A stretch of DNA of 64,000 nt from Alphaproteobacteria bacterium UBA6324 (GTDB taxonomy: Bacteria; Pseudomonadota; Alphaproteobacteria; CAAGCB01; CAG-977), in the NCBI GenBank assembly GCA_002439085.1, contig DJSW01000009.1, positions 1 to 64,000 on the forward strand. The letters run 5' to 3'. The position numbers and the translations under genes were made by a program. This document shows, in pieces, positions 43,686 through 52,285 of the stretch. A model generated the notes under the pieces. It was given only the letters and a program-made list of their open reading frames with translations. It did not search any database and was not told the origin of the DNA. The stretch's first letter is position 1. Each line of letters begins with the position of its first letter.

Positions 43686-46082
43686 TCAATGGACGGGCAG
43701 GGTGATTTGCGTTTTCTTCGCCCCGTTTTTGTCCGAAACGTTCAGCGTCCCGCCGTGCATTTCGATGAACCCGCGGATCAGGGACGCGGCGAATCCGTTT
43801 CGGGCGGCGAAATTCACCGTGTCGGATTCGTTTTTCACGTCCAGCGACGTTTCTTCGATCGCGACGATCAGGTTTTTGTCGCCGGTTTGAACGGACAGGG
43901 ACACGCCGCCGTCTTTGAACGCCGCGGCGACGGCGTTGTTGACAAGGTAGAACAGAACCTGTTTCAACCTTTTTTTATCCGCGACCAAAGTAGGCAGCTT
44001 GTCCGGACACGTCAGGTTCAGTGCGACGTTTTTCAGGCGCGCCTGTTCCTTGACCGCGTTCAAAACGCCGTTCAGCAACGCGCCAATGTCGATGCATTCC
44101 AATTCCAAAACGGCCGATCCCGTTTCGATCAACGCCAGATCGACCATGTCGCCGAAAAGGTTTTTCAATTCGGCCGACGCGTCGAAAATCGTTTGCAGGC
44201 ACGCTTTCTGCCGCCGGTTGAACCGCAGGTTTTCGCCGTCCGACAGTTTTTTGACGGTGTCGGTCAACGCGGACAGCTGCGGATTGATTTCGCGCCCCAG
44301 CTGTTCCAAAAACACGGCGCGCAGTTTTTCGGCCTGCACGGTCGTTTGTTTGAAACGGCTCAGCAACATTTCCTTTTCTTGCGCTAAAGACGTGTTCCGT
44401 TCCTCTTCCGTCACGTCCAAAAACGAAACGAACACGCCGCCGTCGGGCAATCCGGCCGCGGAAAATTCCAACACTTTGCCGTCGGGGCGCAGAATCTGGA
44501 AAATTTCGCCCGTGTGCGCCGTCGCGACGCCCAGCAGCTGTTCTTTCAGCGTTTCCCAGTTGTCCTCGTTTTCAAAGAAAGGCTTTTGCTTTTCAATGAC
44601 CTCAATGATGCTCAAAGGCGGATCGTTGAAATTTTGATCGCCGATCTGCCATAAATTCAGGTACGCCGCGTTCGCCAGACGCAGCCGCCCGTCGGAACCG
44701 AACAGCAAAACGGCTTCGCGCAGGTTGTTCAAAACGGTGTATTGCGTTTCGTTCAACATGGTCATCGACCGTTCCATGGTCAAATGCCCCGTCACGTCTT
44801 CGTAAGTGATCAGCAGGCCGCCTTGGGGGTGCGGGGTCAGCATACGGCGCAAAGTCACGCCGGACGGCAGGTGCAGGATGTCTTCGGTCGTGGACACCAG
44901 CGACGTGAAAAACTTTATTTCGCGGGTTTTATAGGCGTTGAAATCCCTGTTTTCCGGCAGCCGCCGTTTTTCGCGCAGCATATCCAGAATATGGGAATAC
45001 GTCGGCGATTTGTCCAGCCATTCGGCCTCCAAATCCCACAGGTTCATGAACGACGTGTTGTAGAATTGCAGCCGCATATCCGCGTCGAACGTGGCAATGG
45101 CCGTTTTCAGGTGTTCCAAAACGCCGTTGTGCGACGCGATGTGGTTTTTCAGGCTGTTTTCCAACTCCTCTTCCCGCGTGACATCGCGCACAAACCCGAT
45201 CGTGCCGCGTTTTCCCGACGCGCGGGCGGGCAGGGGGATTTCGGACGCCTCGACCCGCCGGCGTTTGCCGTCGATGACGACGAATTCGCTTGTTTTCTTT
45301 TCCTTGCCGGACGCGCGGGCGGCGGCGGCCAGCACTTTGGCTTCGCGCGGGGATTTTTCATACACCAACTCGCCGCCCAGCAAAACGGCCTGTTCGGGCG
45401 AACCGGCGCGCGCCGCCTTTGCGTAGGCGGGGTTGCACGCCGCGATCTGCAGGTCTTCGCCGCGCAGCCATACGGGAAAGGGCAGGGCGTCGAACGCCTG
45501 TTTCAACGTGGCGTTTTTGCGTTCCGCCTCTTCCGCCCGACCGGTCAAAGCGGCCAGCCGCGCGTTGCCGTCCGTCGTTTCCCGCACCCACAGCGTATCC
45601 ACCGCGCCCTTGTTTTCGTCCATGCGGGTTCTGAATCCGGAAACCAGAAAGCTGCGCGCCCCCGCCACGTCGCCCAGTTCCAGCGTGAACGGCCGGTCGT
45701 CGGCGCGCATGGCGTTGATCGCGCCGCTTAACGCTTCGGCGCCGGCGGCGGAAAAATGTTCCAGCAAAGCGTCAAAGGACGAATTGACGCCCTGCGACAA
45801 ATCCATCATGACGGCCAGACGGCGCGAACAATGCGTTTCGCGCAAAAAACCGATCGAATCGAACACCCACGAATACCACCCGTCGGGAAAGCTTTCCAAC
45901 GTTTCGCGCGCCGTGTCGCGCTTTTCGGCGTTCAAAACGGCCTGTCGCCGCCATTTCAAGGCGCACCGGACGCCCGCGGCCGACAGCAGGGCGAGCGCGA
46001 TGAAAACGGCGCACAGCGCTTTCGGGTGGAAAAACGCCGATATCATCAGTTTGGTTAAAAGCGAATCGAATGCCGTTGTCAT
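43686..46082 (-). CDS. DivL-like multi-PAS pseudo-histidine kinase
   Basis: 798 residues. One membrane segment (about 19-42), then PAS modules (about 60-180, 195-310, 320-440, 445-570), a conserved ITYEDVTGHLTMERSM linker, and a HisKA/HATPase-like C terminus (580-798). In the H box the phosphoacceptor is replaced: FLEQLGREINPQL has Arg597 where kinases have His and DivL has Tyr. The N box is kept in part (FYLVNNAVAAA), but G1 DxGxG is missing and G2 reads RNGFAASLI. Gene order with tsaE, amgK, murU and addBA matches that of alphaproteobacterial divL. It is probably a non-catalytic cell-cycle scaffold. Confidence 0.75.
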   Translation of the reverse strand: MTTAFDSLLTKLMISAFFHPKALCAVFIALALLSAAGVRCALKWRRQAVLNAEKRDTARETLESFPDGWYSWVFDSIGFLRETHCSRRLAVMMDLSQGVNSSFDALLEHFSAAGAEALSGAINAMRADDRPFTLELGDVAGARSFLVSGFRTRMDENKGAVDTLWVRETTDGNARLAALTGRAEEAERKNATLKQAFDALPFPVWLRGEDLQIAACNPAYAKAARAGSPEQAVLLGGELVYEKSPREAKVLAAAARASGKEKKTSEFVVIDGKRRRVEASEIPLPARASGKRGTIGFVRDVTREEELENSLKNHIASHNGVLEHLKTAIATFDADMRLQFYNTSFMNLWDLEAEWLDKSPTYSHILDMLREKRRLPENRDFNAYKTREIKFFTSLVSTTEDILHLPSGVTLRRMLTPHPQGGLLITYEDVTGHLTMERSMTMLNETQYTVLNNLREAVLLFGSDGRLRLANAAYLNLWQIGDQNFNDPPLSIIEVIEKQKPFFENEDNWETLKEQLLGVATAHTGEIFQILRPDGKVLEFSAAGLPDGGVFVSFLDVTEEERNTSLAQEKEMLLSRFKQTTVQAEKLRAVFLEQLGREINPQLSALTDTVKKLSDGENLRFNRRQKACLQTIFDASAELKNLFGDMVDLALIETGSAVLELECIDIGALLNGVLNAVKEQARLKNVALNLTCPDKLPTLVADKKRLKQVLFYLVNNAVAAAFKDGGVSLSVQTGDKNLIVAIEETSLDVKNESDTVNFAARNGFAASLIRGFIEMHGGTLNVSDKNGAKKTQITLPVH

Positions 46083-46121
46083 TTCTTTAAAATAGCGCGG
46101 GCGCGGGAAAAGGCAAAATAA

Positions 46122-46149
46122 AAAACGCCGGAGTTTCCTCCGGCGTTTT
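46122..46149. terminator. terminator after the first HNH paralogue
   Basis: AAAACGCCGGAG (46122-46133), loop TTTC, CTCCGGCGTTTT (46138-46149): a perfect 12-bp stem downstream of the gene at 46167-46910 and upstream of the DivL-like gene, separating the two transcripts. Confidence 0.75.
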
Positions 46150-46166
46150 GAAAGTGTCGCGCGGGC

Positions 46167-46910
46167 TTAACGTTGCGCCTGTTTCGCCATGGCGGCAACC
46201 AGAATCGGTTTTTTCGCGCCGTTCTGGGGCGGGGCGAATTTTTCCAGTTCGCTTTTGCGCTGGGCGGCGTCGGCAACCTGTTTCGCCGTGTAAATCTTGG
46301 GATAATGGGACGCGTTGACGCGCGAAGCGTAATTCGGGTGCACCGGCTGGTTTTCCTTGGTGATGCCGAATTTTTTCGGGTCGTAGATCATTTCGTCCGT
46401 CCACGGCAGCATGACTTCTTTTTTCTGTCCCGATCCCATGCAGTCCGCGATCTGCGGATCCAGCACGTCGTGGTGCCACTGGTCGTGCGGGTACAGCGGG
46501 GTCATGATGAAGTTGGAAAATTCGTTTTTGCCGCCGCCGTGCAAAGGCAGTTTGTGATGCACGTTGTACCCCGGAACGGAACGGCCTTTTTTCATCATCG
46601 CGATTTCGGAATCGGTCAGGCCGAGTTTGGCGCGCAATTCCGGTTCGTGTTCGTTGGCCAGCATTTTCAGGAATTTGGAACGCACGCCCTCTTTGCCGCC
46701 GGAACCGTTGAATTCGGCGCGTTTGGCTTCGCGTTCCGATTTGGACGGAACTTCGTAGGTGACCTTTTTCAGGCTCATCCCGTGGATGTTGTCAAAGTTG
46801 AACTTTCCGGCGCGCTGTTCGGCGGTGTAGCCCTGTTTCTGGCCTTTGTCCTTGCCGCCTTTGCCGTGGCTGCGTTTCTCGTGAACGTATTTGTAATCGA
46901 TATCCAGCAT
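46167..46910 (-). CDS. HNH-type nuclease-fold protein, paralogue 1
   Basis: 247 residues. The N terminus is Lys/Gly-rich (YVHEKRSHGKGGKDKG). A central segment reads VHHKLPLHGGGKNEF then NFIMTPLYPHDQWHH, giving H118-H119, N133, H142 and H146, the spacing of the HNH (beta-beta-alpha-Me) motif of colicin-type DNases. A conserved LPWTDEMIYDPKKFGITKENQPVHPNY follows. No signal peptide. The next gene is a paralogue sharing all these blocks. No immunity gene is obvious. Possible effector or toxin; function unproven. Confidence 0.7.
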   Translation of the reverse strand: MLDIDYKYVHEKRSHGKGGKDKGQKQGYTAEQRAGKFNFDNIHGMSLKKVTYEVPSKSEREAKRAEFNGSGGKEGVRSKFLKMLANEHEPELRAKLGLTDSEIAMMKKGRSVPGYNVHHKLPLHGGGKNEFSNFIMTPLYPHDQWHHDVLDPQIADCMGSGQKKEVMLPWTDEMIYDPKKFGITKENQPVHPNYASRVNASHYPKIYTAKQVADAAQRKSELEKFAPPQNGAKKPILVAAMAKQAQR

Positions 46911-47020
46911 GAATTCCCCCGTATGCTTTAAAGGACTCTGTTAAACTCAACATAGGAAAAATGGACAAAAAAATCAACAAAAATTTTATTTCTTTTTCAG
47001 ATTTGTTTTTTCCGTATGTC

Positions 47021-47055
47021 AAAAAGGCGGAAAGCCGCGCCGGTTCCCGCCTTTT
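47021..47055 (-). terminator. terminator after the second HNH paralogue
   Basis: On the minus strand AAAAGGCGG (47055-47047) pairs with CCGCCTTTTT (47030-47021), ending in a T run. It separates the two paralogues, so each has its own transcription unit. Confidence 0.55.
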
Positions 47056-47074
47056 GTTTTTTTCGCGCCGGAAA

Positions 47075-47893
47075 TTATCCGCGCTGTCTGTCGCGCACGA
47101 TCTGACGCAGAGCCGTTTTAACCGGCGTCTGTTTCTGCGTCTGCTTTTTCTGTTCGGCGTTTTTCGCGTCGATGGCCGCGTAAAATTCCTTCATATCCTT
47201 CTGCCGTTTGGCCACGCTGATATGTTCGGGCTTGTACAGCTTCGGATAGTTCGCCGGATCGACGTTGGACACATAGTTCGGCTTGACGGGCTGGTTTTCC
47301 TTGGTGAATCCGAACTGTTTCGGATCATAGATCATTTCGTCCGTCCAAGGGATTTTGATTTTGCGCGTTTCGCCTTCGCGGATGCCCAGCAGCTGCGCGT
47401 CCATCACGTCCTTGTGGAACTGGTCGTGCGGATACAGCGGGGTCAGGATGAAGTTTTTGAATTCGTTTTTGCCGCCGCCGTGCAAAGCCAGTTTGTGGTG
47501 GACGTTGAACCCGTTCGGCGTGTAGCCTTCGCGCATTCCCTGAATGTCGCGGTCGGTCAGTCCCAAACGGTCAACCAGTTCCTTTTCGTGGTCTTTGGCC
47601 AACATTTTCAGGAATTTGGAACGCACGCCTTCGACCAGAACGTTACCGTCTTCGTCGCGCACGCCGTTGAATTCCTCGCGTTTCGCGACGCGTTCGGCCT
47701 TTGACGGGACGGTGTATTCAACCTCTTTCAATTTCAACCCGTGGATCGTGTCGAAAGAGAAATTGCCCTCGCGCTGGTCGCGGTTGTGATGCCCTTCGGA
47801 ATAAAAGCCGCCGTTTCCCTTGCCTTTGCCGTTGTTGTTGGAACGGCCTTTGCCGCTTTGGCGTTTGGCGTGAACGTACTTGTCATCAATCAT
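47075..47893 (-). CDS. HNH-type nuclease-fold protein, paralogue 2
   Basis: 272 residues, similar throughout to the neighbour: MIDDKYVHAKRQSGKG, FSFDTIHGLKLKEVEYTVPSKAER, VRSKFLKMLAKDHEKEL, then the motif VHHKLALHGGGKNEF and NFILTPLYPHDQFH with H132-H133, N147, H156 and H160, and KIPWTDEMIYDPKQFGFTKENQP. An extra Asn/Gly/Lys-rich insertion (15-40) and a Gln/Lys-rich tail differ. Separate ribosome binding site (GGGAG) and terminator. Tandem duplication followed by divergence is likely. Confidence 0.7.
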   Translation of the reverse strand: MIDDKYVHAKRQSGKGRSNNNGKGKGNGGFYSEGHHNRDQREGNFSFDTIHGLKLKEVEYTVPSKAERVAKREEFNGVRDEDGNVLVEGVRSKFLKMLAKDHEKELVDRLGLTDRDIQGMREGYTPNGFNVHHKLALHGGGKNEFKNFILTPLYPHDQFHKDVMDAQLLGIREGETRKIKIPWTDEMIYDPKQFGFTKENQPVKPNYVSNVDPANYPKLYKPEHISVAKRQKDMKEFYAAIDAKNAEQKKQTQKQTPVKTALRQIVRDRQRG

Positions 47894-47981
47894 CGCAAAA
47901 TACTCCCGATAGAAAAAGCCGGAACGGCGTCAGGCCGTTTGTTGACAAAAATATACAAAAAAACGGAAAAGCTGTCCAGCG

Positions 47982-48314
47982 TTATTTGCGCCCGTCCGCC
48001 GTTTCGCCGTCGTTTTCCGGTTCGACCGGCGCGGGTTGGCAGCGGAAGTAAACCCTGTGGGGCAAAAACACGCGGCACGACCAGTATTTGTGGCCGTCAT
48101 AGGCGGCTTCGCGGCCGGTGCGGGCGCATTCCTCCTGCGCCATTTTGAAAATTTCGGCCGCGTTGGTGGAATAGGCGTTGTAACAGATCGCCACGCGGTC
48201 GGGCGTCGATTCGCCCACGGTTTTTGAAAATCCGGCTTCGCGTCTGGAATCGACAAAAGGCTGCTGGACACATCCGGCCAGCGTCAGCGCAAACAGCAGC
48301 AACGATTTTTTCAT
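47982..48314 (-). CDS. small predicted lipoprotein
   Basis: 110 residues from ATG 48314 (an upstream ATG at 48323 sits too close to GGCGGA). MKKSLLLFALTLAGC is a lipoprotein signal with Cys15. The mature part has AICYNAYSTNAAEIFKMAQEECARTGREAAYDGHKYWSCRVFLPHRVYFRC, a pattern found in uncharacterised alphaproteobacterial lipoproteins. Four cysteines could form disulfides in the periplasm. Divergent from the DHH genes. Function unknown. Confidence 0.7.
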   Translation of the reverse strand: MKKSLLLFALTLAGCVQQPFVDSRREAGFSKTVGESTPDRVAICYNAYSTNAAEIFKMAQEECARTGREAAYDGHKYWSCRVFLPHRVYFRCQPAPVEPENDGETADGRK

Positions 48315-48422
48315 GACGGTCATATCCGCCCCGCACAGTTATGTAAAGACGGTTCATCATCCACGAAACGCGGCGGATATTCAACACCGAAAACGTTTTT
48401 TTTTCATTTGTCAAAGCGACGG

Positions 48423-48451
48423 TTGATTTTAACGCCGGATTTCGCTTATCC
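48423..48451 (+). promoter_or_regulatory. possible promoter of the DHH gene pair
   Basis: TTGATT (48423-48428) and TTATCC (48446-48451) with a 17-bp spacer lie about 35 nt before the start at 48487. This is a consensus match only. Confidence 0.35.
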
Positions 48452-48486
48452 TGATTGCGGCGAATAATGACGAGGGAGCGGTTTTC

Positions 48487-49413
48487 ATGCTGGCAAAAAA
48501 ACGGTTGCTGACGCGCAGCGATTTCGACGGACTGGTCTGCGCGGCTTTGCTCAAAGAGTTGGACATTATCGACGAGATACGCTTTGTCCATCCGAAAGAT
48601 ATGCAGGACGGGCGGATTTCCATCACCGACATGGATATCACCGCGAACCTGCCGTATGTGGACGGGGTGTATATCGCGTTCGACCACCACATCAGCGAAC
48701 TGTCCCGCATCATCAGCCCCCCGAACCACGTCGTTTATCCGAACGCCCCTTCCGCCGCCCGCGTCGTTTACGAATATTACGGTGCCGAGGAACGGTTCAA
48801 AAACATTCCGCCCGCTTTGATGCAAGCCGTTGACATCGCCGATTCGGCCAAATACACGATTGACCAGATCATGAACCCGACGGGGTGGATTTTGTTGGCG
48901 TTCATCATGGACGCGCGCACGGGGCTGGGGCGGTTCAAAAATTTCCGCATCACGAACTATCAGCTGATGATGAAGCTGGTTGACCTGTGCCGCACGAAAA
49001 GCGTCGATGAGATTTTGCAGGACGAGGATGTCAAGGAACGCGTCGATTTGTATTTCGCACACAAGGATAAATTCGTCGAACAGCTGAAACGTTGCACCCG
49101 CATTCACAAAACGGCGGCGCACATCTATTTGCGCGACGAGGAAACAATTTACGCCGGCAATCGGTTCATGGTATATGCCCTGTTCCCGCAGATCAACATT
49201 TCCGTACACGAAATTTGGGGCAAGAACAAGCGCAACGTCGTTTTCGCCGCCGGCAAGTCGATTTTCAACCGGACATCGAAAATGAACATCGGCGAATTCA
49301 TGCTGCAATACGGCGGTGGCGGCCACATCGCCGCGGGGACGTGCCAAGTTCCCGTCGATCAGGCGGACAGAATCCGCGAAGAGATCATCACCGCCATGGT
49401 TCAGGACGTGTAA
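48487..49413 (+). CDS. DHH-family phosphoesterase, paralogue 1
   Basis: 308 residues. DHH-family motifs are RSDFDGLVCAALL (motif I, D12 and D14), FDHH (65-68), AVDIADSAKY and the C-terminal DHHA1-like GGGGHIAAGTCQV. The N-terminal HxxPDGD is replaced by TRSDFDG, as in a poorly studied subgroup. Members of the superfamily cleave phosphoester or phosphoanhydride bonds (polyphosphate, nanoRNA, cyclic dinucleotides); the substrate here is unknown. It is followed 5 nt later by a close paralogue. Confidence 0.78.
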   Translation: MLAKKRLLTRSDFDGLVCAALLKELDIIDEIRFVHPKDMQDGRISITDMDITANLPYVDGVYIAFDHHISELSRIISPPNHVVYPNAPSAARVVYEYYGAEERFKNIPPALMQAVDIADSAKYTIDQIMNPTGWILLAFIMDARTGLGRFKNFRITNYQLMMKLVDLCRTKSVDEILQDEDVKERVDLYFAHKDKFVEQLKRCTRIHKTAAHIYLRDEETIYAGNRFMVYALFPQINISVHEIWGKNKRNVVFAAGKSIFNRTSKMNIGEFMLQYGGGGHIAAGTCQVPVDQADRIREEIITAMVQDV

Positions 49414-49418
49414 AGGCC

Positions 49419-50366
49419 ATGGTTGACGACAGATTCCGGTTGGTGACCCGCAGCGATTTCGACGGGCTGGTCAGCGCGATCCTGCTCAAAGAGCTGGATC
49501 TGATCGACGACATCAAATTCGTCCACCCCAAGGACGTGCAGGACGGTTTGGTCGATATCCGCGCGGGCGACATCCTGACGAACCTGCCGTATTCCAAATC
49601 GGCGTCCTATGTGTTTGACCACCATATCAGCGAACTGGCGCGCGTCGGGAAAAAAAGCAACAACTTCATCAATCCGGACGCGCCGTCGGCCGCGCGCGTC
49701 GTGTGGGACACGTTTGGCGGAAAGGAACGGTTCCGCAACATATCCGAAGAAATGATGACCGCCGTGGATAAAGCCGACAGCGCCGATTACACGATCGACG
49801 ACATCCTGCATCCGACGGGGTGGACGCTGCTGAGTTTCATCATGGACGCGCGCACGGGGTTGGGGCGGTTCCACAATTTCCGGATATCGAACTATCAGCT
49901 GATGATGAACCTGATTGATTTCTGCCGGTCGCACGACCCGTCCGAGGTTTTGGAAATGCCCGACGTTCAGGAACGCGTCGATCTGTATTTCGCCCAACAG
50001 GATAAATTTGTCGAACAGCTGAAACGCATTACGACCGTTCATAAAAATCTGGCTTATGTCGATATGCTGAACGAAGATGTCATTTACGCGGGCAACCGGT
50101 TTATGATTTATGCGATTCATCCGGAAATCAACGTTTCGATGCACGCAATGTGGCGCGTCAACGGCCAGCGCGTCGTTTACGCGGTCGGCAAGTCTATTTT
50201 GAAACGCACGAACATCATCAACATCGGCGAACTGATGTTGCAATACGGCGGTGGCGGACACGCGAACGTCGGAACGTGCCAGATTGATTTGGATCAAGCG
50301 GCGCGCGTCAAGGACGAGCTGATCGCCGTGCTGACCGATCCGCAATACACGGAAAAGAATCCTTAA
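49419..50366 (+). CDS. DHH-family phosphoesterase, paralogue 2
   Basis: 315 residues from ATG 49419. It parallels the upstream protein almost end to end: TRSDFDGLVSAILLKELDLID, FVHPKDVQDG, FDHHISELARV, AVDKADSADYTIDDILHPTGW, MDARTGLGRFHNFRI and GGGGHANVGTCQID. The metal-binding Asp and His residues are kept in both copies, so both may be active. Probably co-transcribed with paralogue 1. Heteromer formation or split substrate range are possible explanations for the duplication. Confidence 0.78.
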   Translation: MVDDRFRLVTRSDFDGLVSAILLKELDLIDDIKFVHPKDVQDGLVDIRAGDILTNLPYSKSASYVFDHHISELARVGKKSNNFINPDAPSAARVVWDTFGGKERFRNISEEMMTAVDKADSADYTIDDILHPTGWTLLSFIMDARTGLGRFHNFRISNYQLMMNLIDFCRSHDPSEVLEMPDVQERVDLYFAQQDKFVEQLKRITTVHKNLAYVDMLNEDVIYAGNRFMIYAIHPEINVSMHAMWRVNGQRVVYAVGKSILKRTNIINIGELMLQYGGGGHANVGTCQIDLDQAARVKDELIAVLTDPQYTEKNP

Positions 50367-50372
50367 GGTTTT

Positions 50373-50879
50373 TTATTTTTTGACCGAAACATCCGCTTCA
50401 ATCACGGCGGGCAACTGATCCAGCGCGTCATAGGATTCCAGCCGTCCGACGGGAACGCCGGCCGCGGGCAGCATCGGCGCGTCCGTCGTCACGCCCGCGG
50501 GGGTCGGCCCGAACATCAGGCACAGCGCGTTGTTGCGCGGCATCAGGGCGACTTCACCCGCGCGATAAGCGCGCCTTTCGGGAACGCCCTGAACCTTTGA
50601 TGCCGCTTTTTCGGGCAGGGGCGCGAAATACATTCCGTCGCCGCGGCGGCTCATCACCAGTTTTTTGGGCAGGGTTTTCGCCAAAGCGCGCGCCGCTTTG
50701 TTGTCGTACAGACGCAGAGTGAACACGGTGCTTTCCACCGTCAAAACGACGGGCGGCAAATCGGCGGCGACAACATCGCCGGCGCGTTCCATACGGGAAA
50801 CTTCGATATGTTCGTCAACGGCGATCGCAACGATCCCGATCGCAAACACCAGCAGAATGATCAGAAAGATTTTTTTCAT
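50373..50879 (-). CDS. exported cyclophilin-like fold protein
   Basis: 168 residues from ATG 50879 (GGAGG upstream); the longer frame is not used. MKKIFLIILLVFAIGIVAIAV is a signal peptide or anchor. The rest fits the cyclophilin-like beta-barrel family: VFTLRLYDNKAARALAKTLP, RGDGMYFAPLP, AYRAGEVALMPRNNALCLMFGPTP and a terminal region. Members are often annotated as hypothetical; isomerase activity has not been shown for this type. Convergent with the DHH genes. Confidence 0.65.
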   Translation of the reverse strand: MKKIFLIILLVFAIGIVAIAVDEHIEVSRMERAGDVVAADLPPVVLTVESTVFTLRLYDNKAARALAKTLPKKLVMSRRGDGMYFAPLPEKAASKVQGVPERRAYRAGEVALMPRNNALCLMFGPTPAGVTTDAPMLPAAGVPVGRLESYDALDQLPAVIEADVSVKK

Positions 50880-50946
50880 CGGCCGCGTTCCTCCGACAAA
50901 GCGAAAAACTGTTCGGGATTTTCCATAAAAGAGGGGGCGCGTCAAT

Positions 50947-50986
50947 AAAAAAAAGCCCCCTTTCGCGTGAAAGAAGGCTTTTTTTT
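50947..50986. terminator. terminator after the helical-protein gene
   Basis: An A-run plus GCC (50947-50957) pairs with GGC plus a T-run (50976-50986), with an inner TTTC/GAAA helix. It ends the minus-strand unit that finishes at 50998 and precedes the gene starting at 50879. Confidence 0.65.
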
Positions 50987-50997
50987 ATCAAAACGTC

Positions 50998-51624
50998 TTA
51001 TTCGATGCAGCAATCGACCGCTTTGCGTACAAACGCTTTCATTTTCGACAGCGCGGAGGCGGGCTTTTCGCCGTCGGCCGGTTCGGCGGCGACGACCGTT
51101 TCCGCGGGGGCGGCGTCGGATTTTTCCGCCGCGGGCGTGATGTCCGCCTGTTCCAGTTTTTCTGAAATCTTCGCCATGTCTTCGCGTTTATCTTCGATCC
51201 ACTTGACATCCGCCGTGTCCAGCATATTCATGTTCAGTCCCCAGAACAGGCAGTAGAGTTCATAGGCGTGGTTGAACAGTTTGTACGCGTCTTCGCGGTG
51301 GCCGAGGCTTTGCTGTTTCGTGCCGACTTCCATCAACCGCATCGCCGACGCCAACAGGTGTTTGGAAATGCACCAAACTTCGCCTTCGTACTGCGGAATG
51401 ACCTTTTGCATCAGGGTCTTGCGCAGTTCGCGGACTTCCTCGATCAGGTCGTAGAACGAGTTTTTACCCGTTTTTGCGCCGCTGAACACCAGATGCTCCT
51501 CGATCGAAATCAGGTTCATGATCGCGATCGTCAGATCCTGATCCGACGACAGGTCTTTGGGGTTGACTTTTTTCGTCGCGTCGATTCGCTCGACGAATTC
51601 CTGAACGTCTTTCGCTTTTTTCAT
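50998..51624 (-). CDS. conserved helical protein of unknown function
   Basis: 208 residues from ATG 51624 (AAGGAG upstream; an in-frame GTG at 51633 is less likely). It is predicted all-helical. Distinctive segments are DQDLTIAIMNLISIEEHLVFSG, FYDLIEEVRELRKTL, EGEVWCISKHLLASAMRLMEVG and HAYELYCLFWGLNM, with Glu, His and Cys positions that could bind a metal or redox cofactor. An Ala/Glu-rich linker leads to a short basic tail ending DCCIE. It lies 12 nt after the CxxC membrane protein gene and is presumably co-expressed. Function unknown. Confidence 0.75.
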   Translation of the reverse strand: MKKAKDVQEFVERIDATKKVNPKDLSSDQDLTIAIMNLISIEEHLVFSGAKTGKNSFYDLIEEVRELRKTLMQKVIPQYEGEVWCISKHLLASAMRLMEVGTKQQSLGHREDAYKLFNHAYELYCLFWGLNMNMLDTADVKWIEDKREDMAKISEKLEQADITPAAEKSDAAPAETVVAAEPADGEKPASALSKMKAFVRKAVDCCIE

Positions 51625-51636
51625 TGTGAACACTCC

Positions 51637-52158
51637 TTAGAACATCAACAGGTCGGGGTAATAGTTCAGCGCGACGCTGACCAAAACCAGAACAACGACG
51701 GGCAGAACAACCTTTTCAAACGGGAAATGCGCGTGGCCGCCGTTGCGCGCTTTCATCCAAAAATACAGCTTTTCCGTATAGATGAACAGCAACGCGCCCG
51801 CCAGCGTCCAGAACAGGAACGGATCCAGATACAGCACGAACAAAACCGGTTGCGGCACATACATCAAATCGCGCATATATATGAAGCCGATGGATGACAG
51901 GGAAACAAGCATCAACAGAACGTCGCGCCCGTAAAAATGCCATTTCCTTTTATCAAACCACAAAATCAGCCAGTATCCCAGCAACGCCAACAGCGCGCCC
52001 GCCCACAACCCGACAATGTTGTCGGCGACGCCGATCGCCCGCGCGATTTCCAACGACGCGCCGATCGCCACCGTGCAGACCGCGCACGCGGGATTCGCCA
52101 ACGCCGGTTTCGCGGCGACGCCCAAAACGGCCAAGATCATTAAAAACAGTTTTTTCAT
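51637..52158 (-). CDS. membrane protein with exported CxxC motif
   Basis: 173 residues from ATG 52158 (GGAGG upstream). A signal peptide ending near ALA (20-21) exposes NPACAVC, with Cys25 and Cys28 at the mature N terminus on the periplasmic side. Four hydrophobic segments follow (about 40-58, 70-90, 98-118, 145-165), with basic or His-containing loops (FDKRKWHFYGRD, KARNGGHAHF). The CxxC suggests redox or metal handling. It is divergent from an ArsR-type regulator and upstream of the helical protein. No assigned function. Confidence 0.75.
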   Translation of the reverse strand: MKKLFLMILAVLGVAAKPALANPACAVCTVAIGASLEIARAIGVADNIVGLWAGALLALLGYWLILWFDKRKWHFYGRDVLLMLVSLSSIGFIYMRDLMYVPQPVLFVLYLDPFLFWTLAGALLFIYTEKLYFWMKARNGGHAHFPFEKVVLPVVVLVLVSVALNYYPDLLMF

Positions 52159-52173
52159 TCCGATACCTCCGAC

Positions 52174-52214
52174 ATACATATCAAAAACAATATGTATCAT
52201 AATAGATATATATC
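52174..52214. promoter_or_regulatory. AT-rich palindromes, candidate ArsR-type operator
   Basis: ATACATAT (52174-52181) is an exact inverted repeat of ATATGTAT (52190-52197) with an 8-bp spacer, and GATATATATC (52205-52214) is a perfect palindrome. Both lie between the divergent membrane-protein and regulator genes. ArsR-family dimers commonly bind AT-rich 12-2-12 type palindromes. Binding is inferred from position. Confidence 0.45.
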
Positions 52215-52285
52215 AAACTTGTCAACAATTATGTTGGAAAGTTTTCCCTTTTTTGCTAGGTTAGAAAAAAAACGGGGGTTTGACA

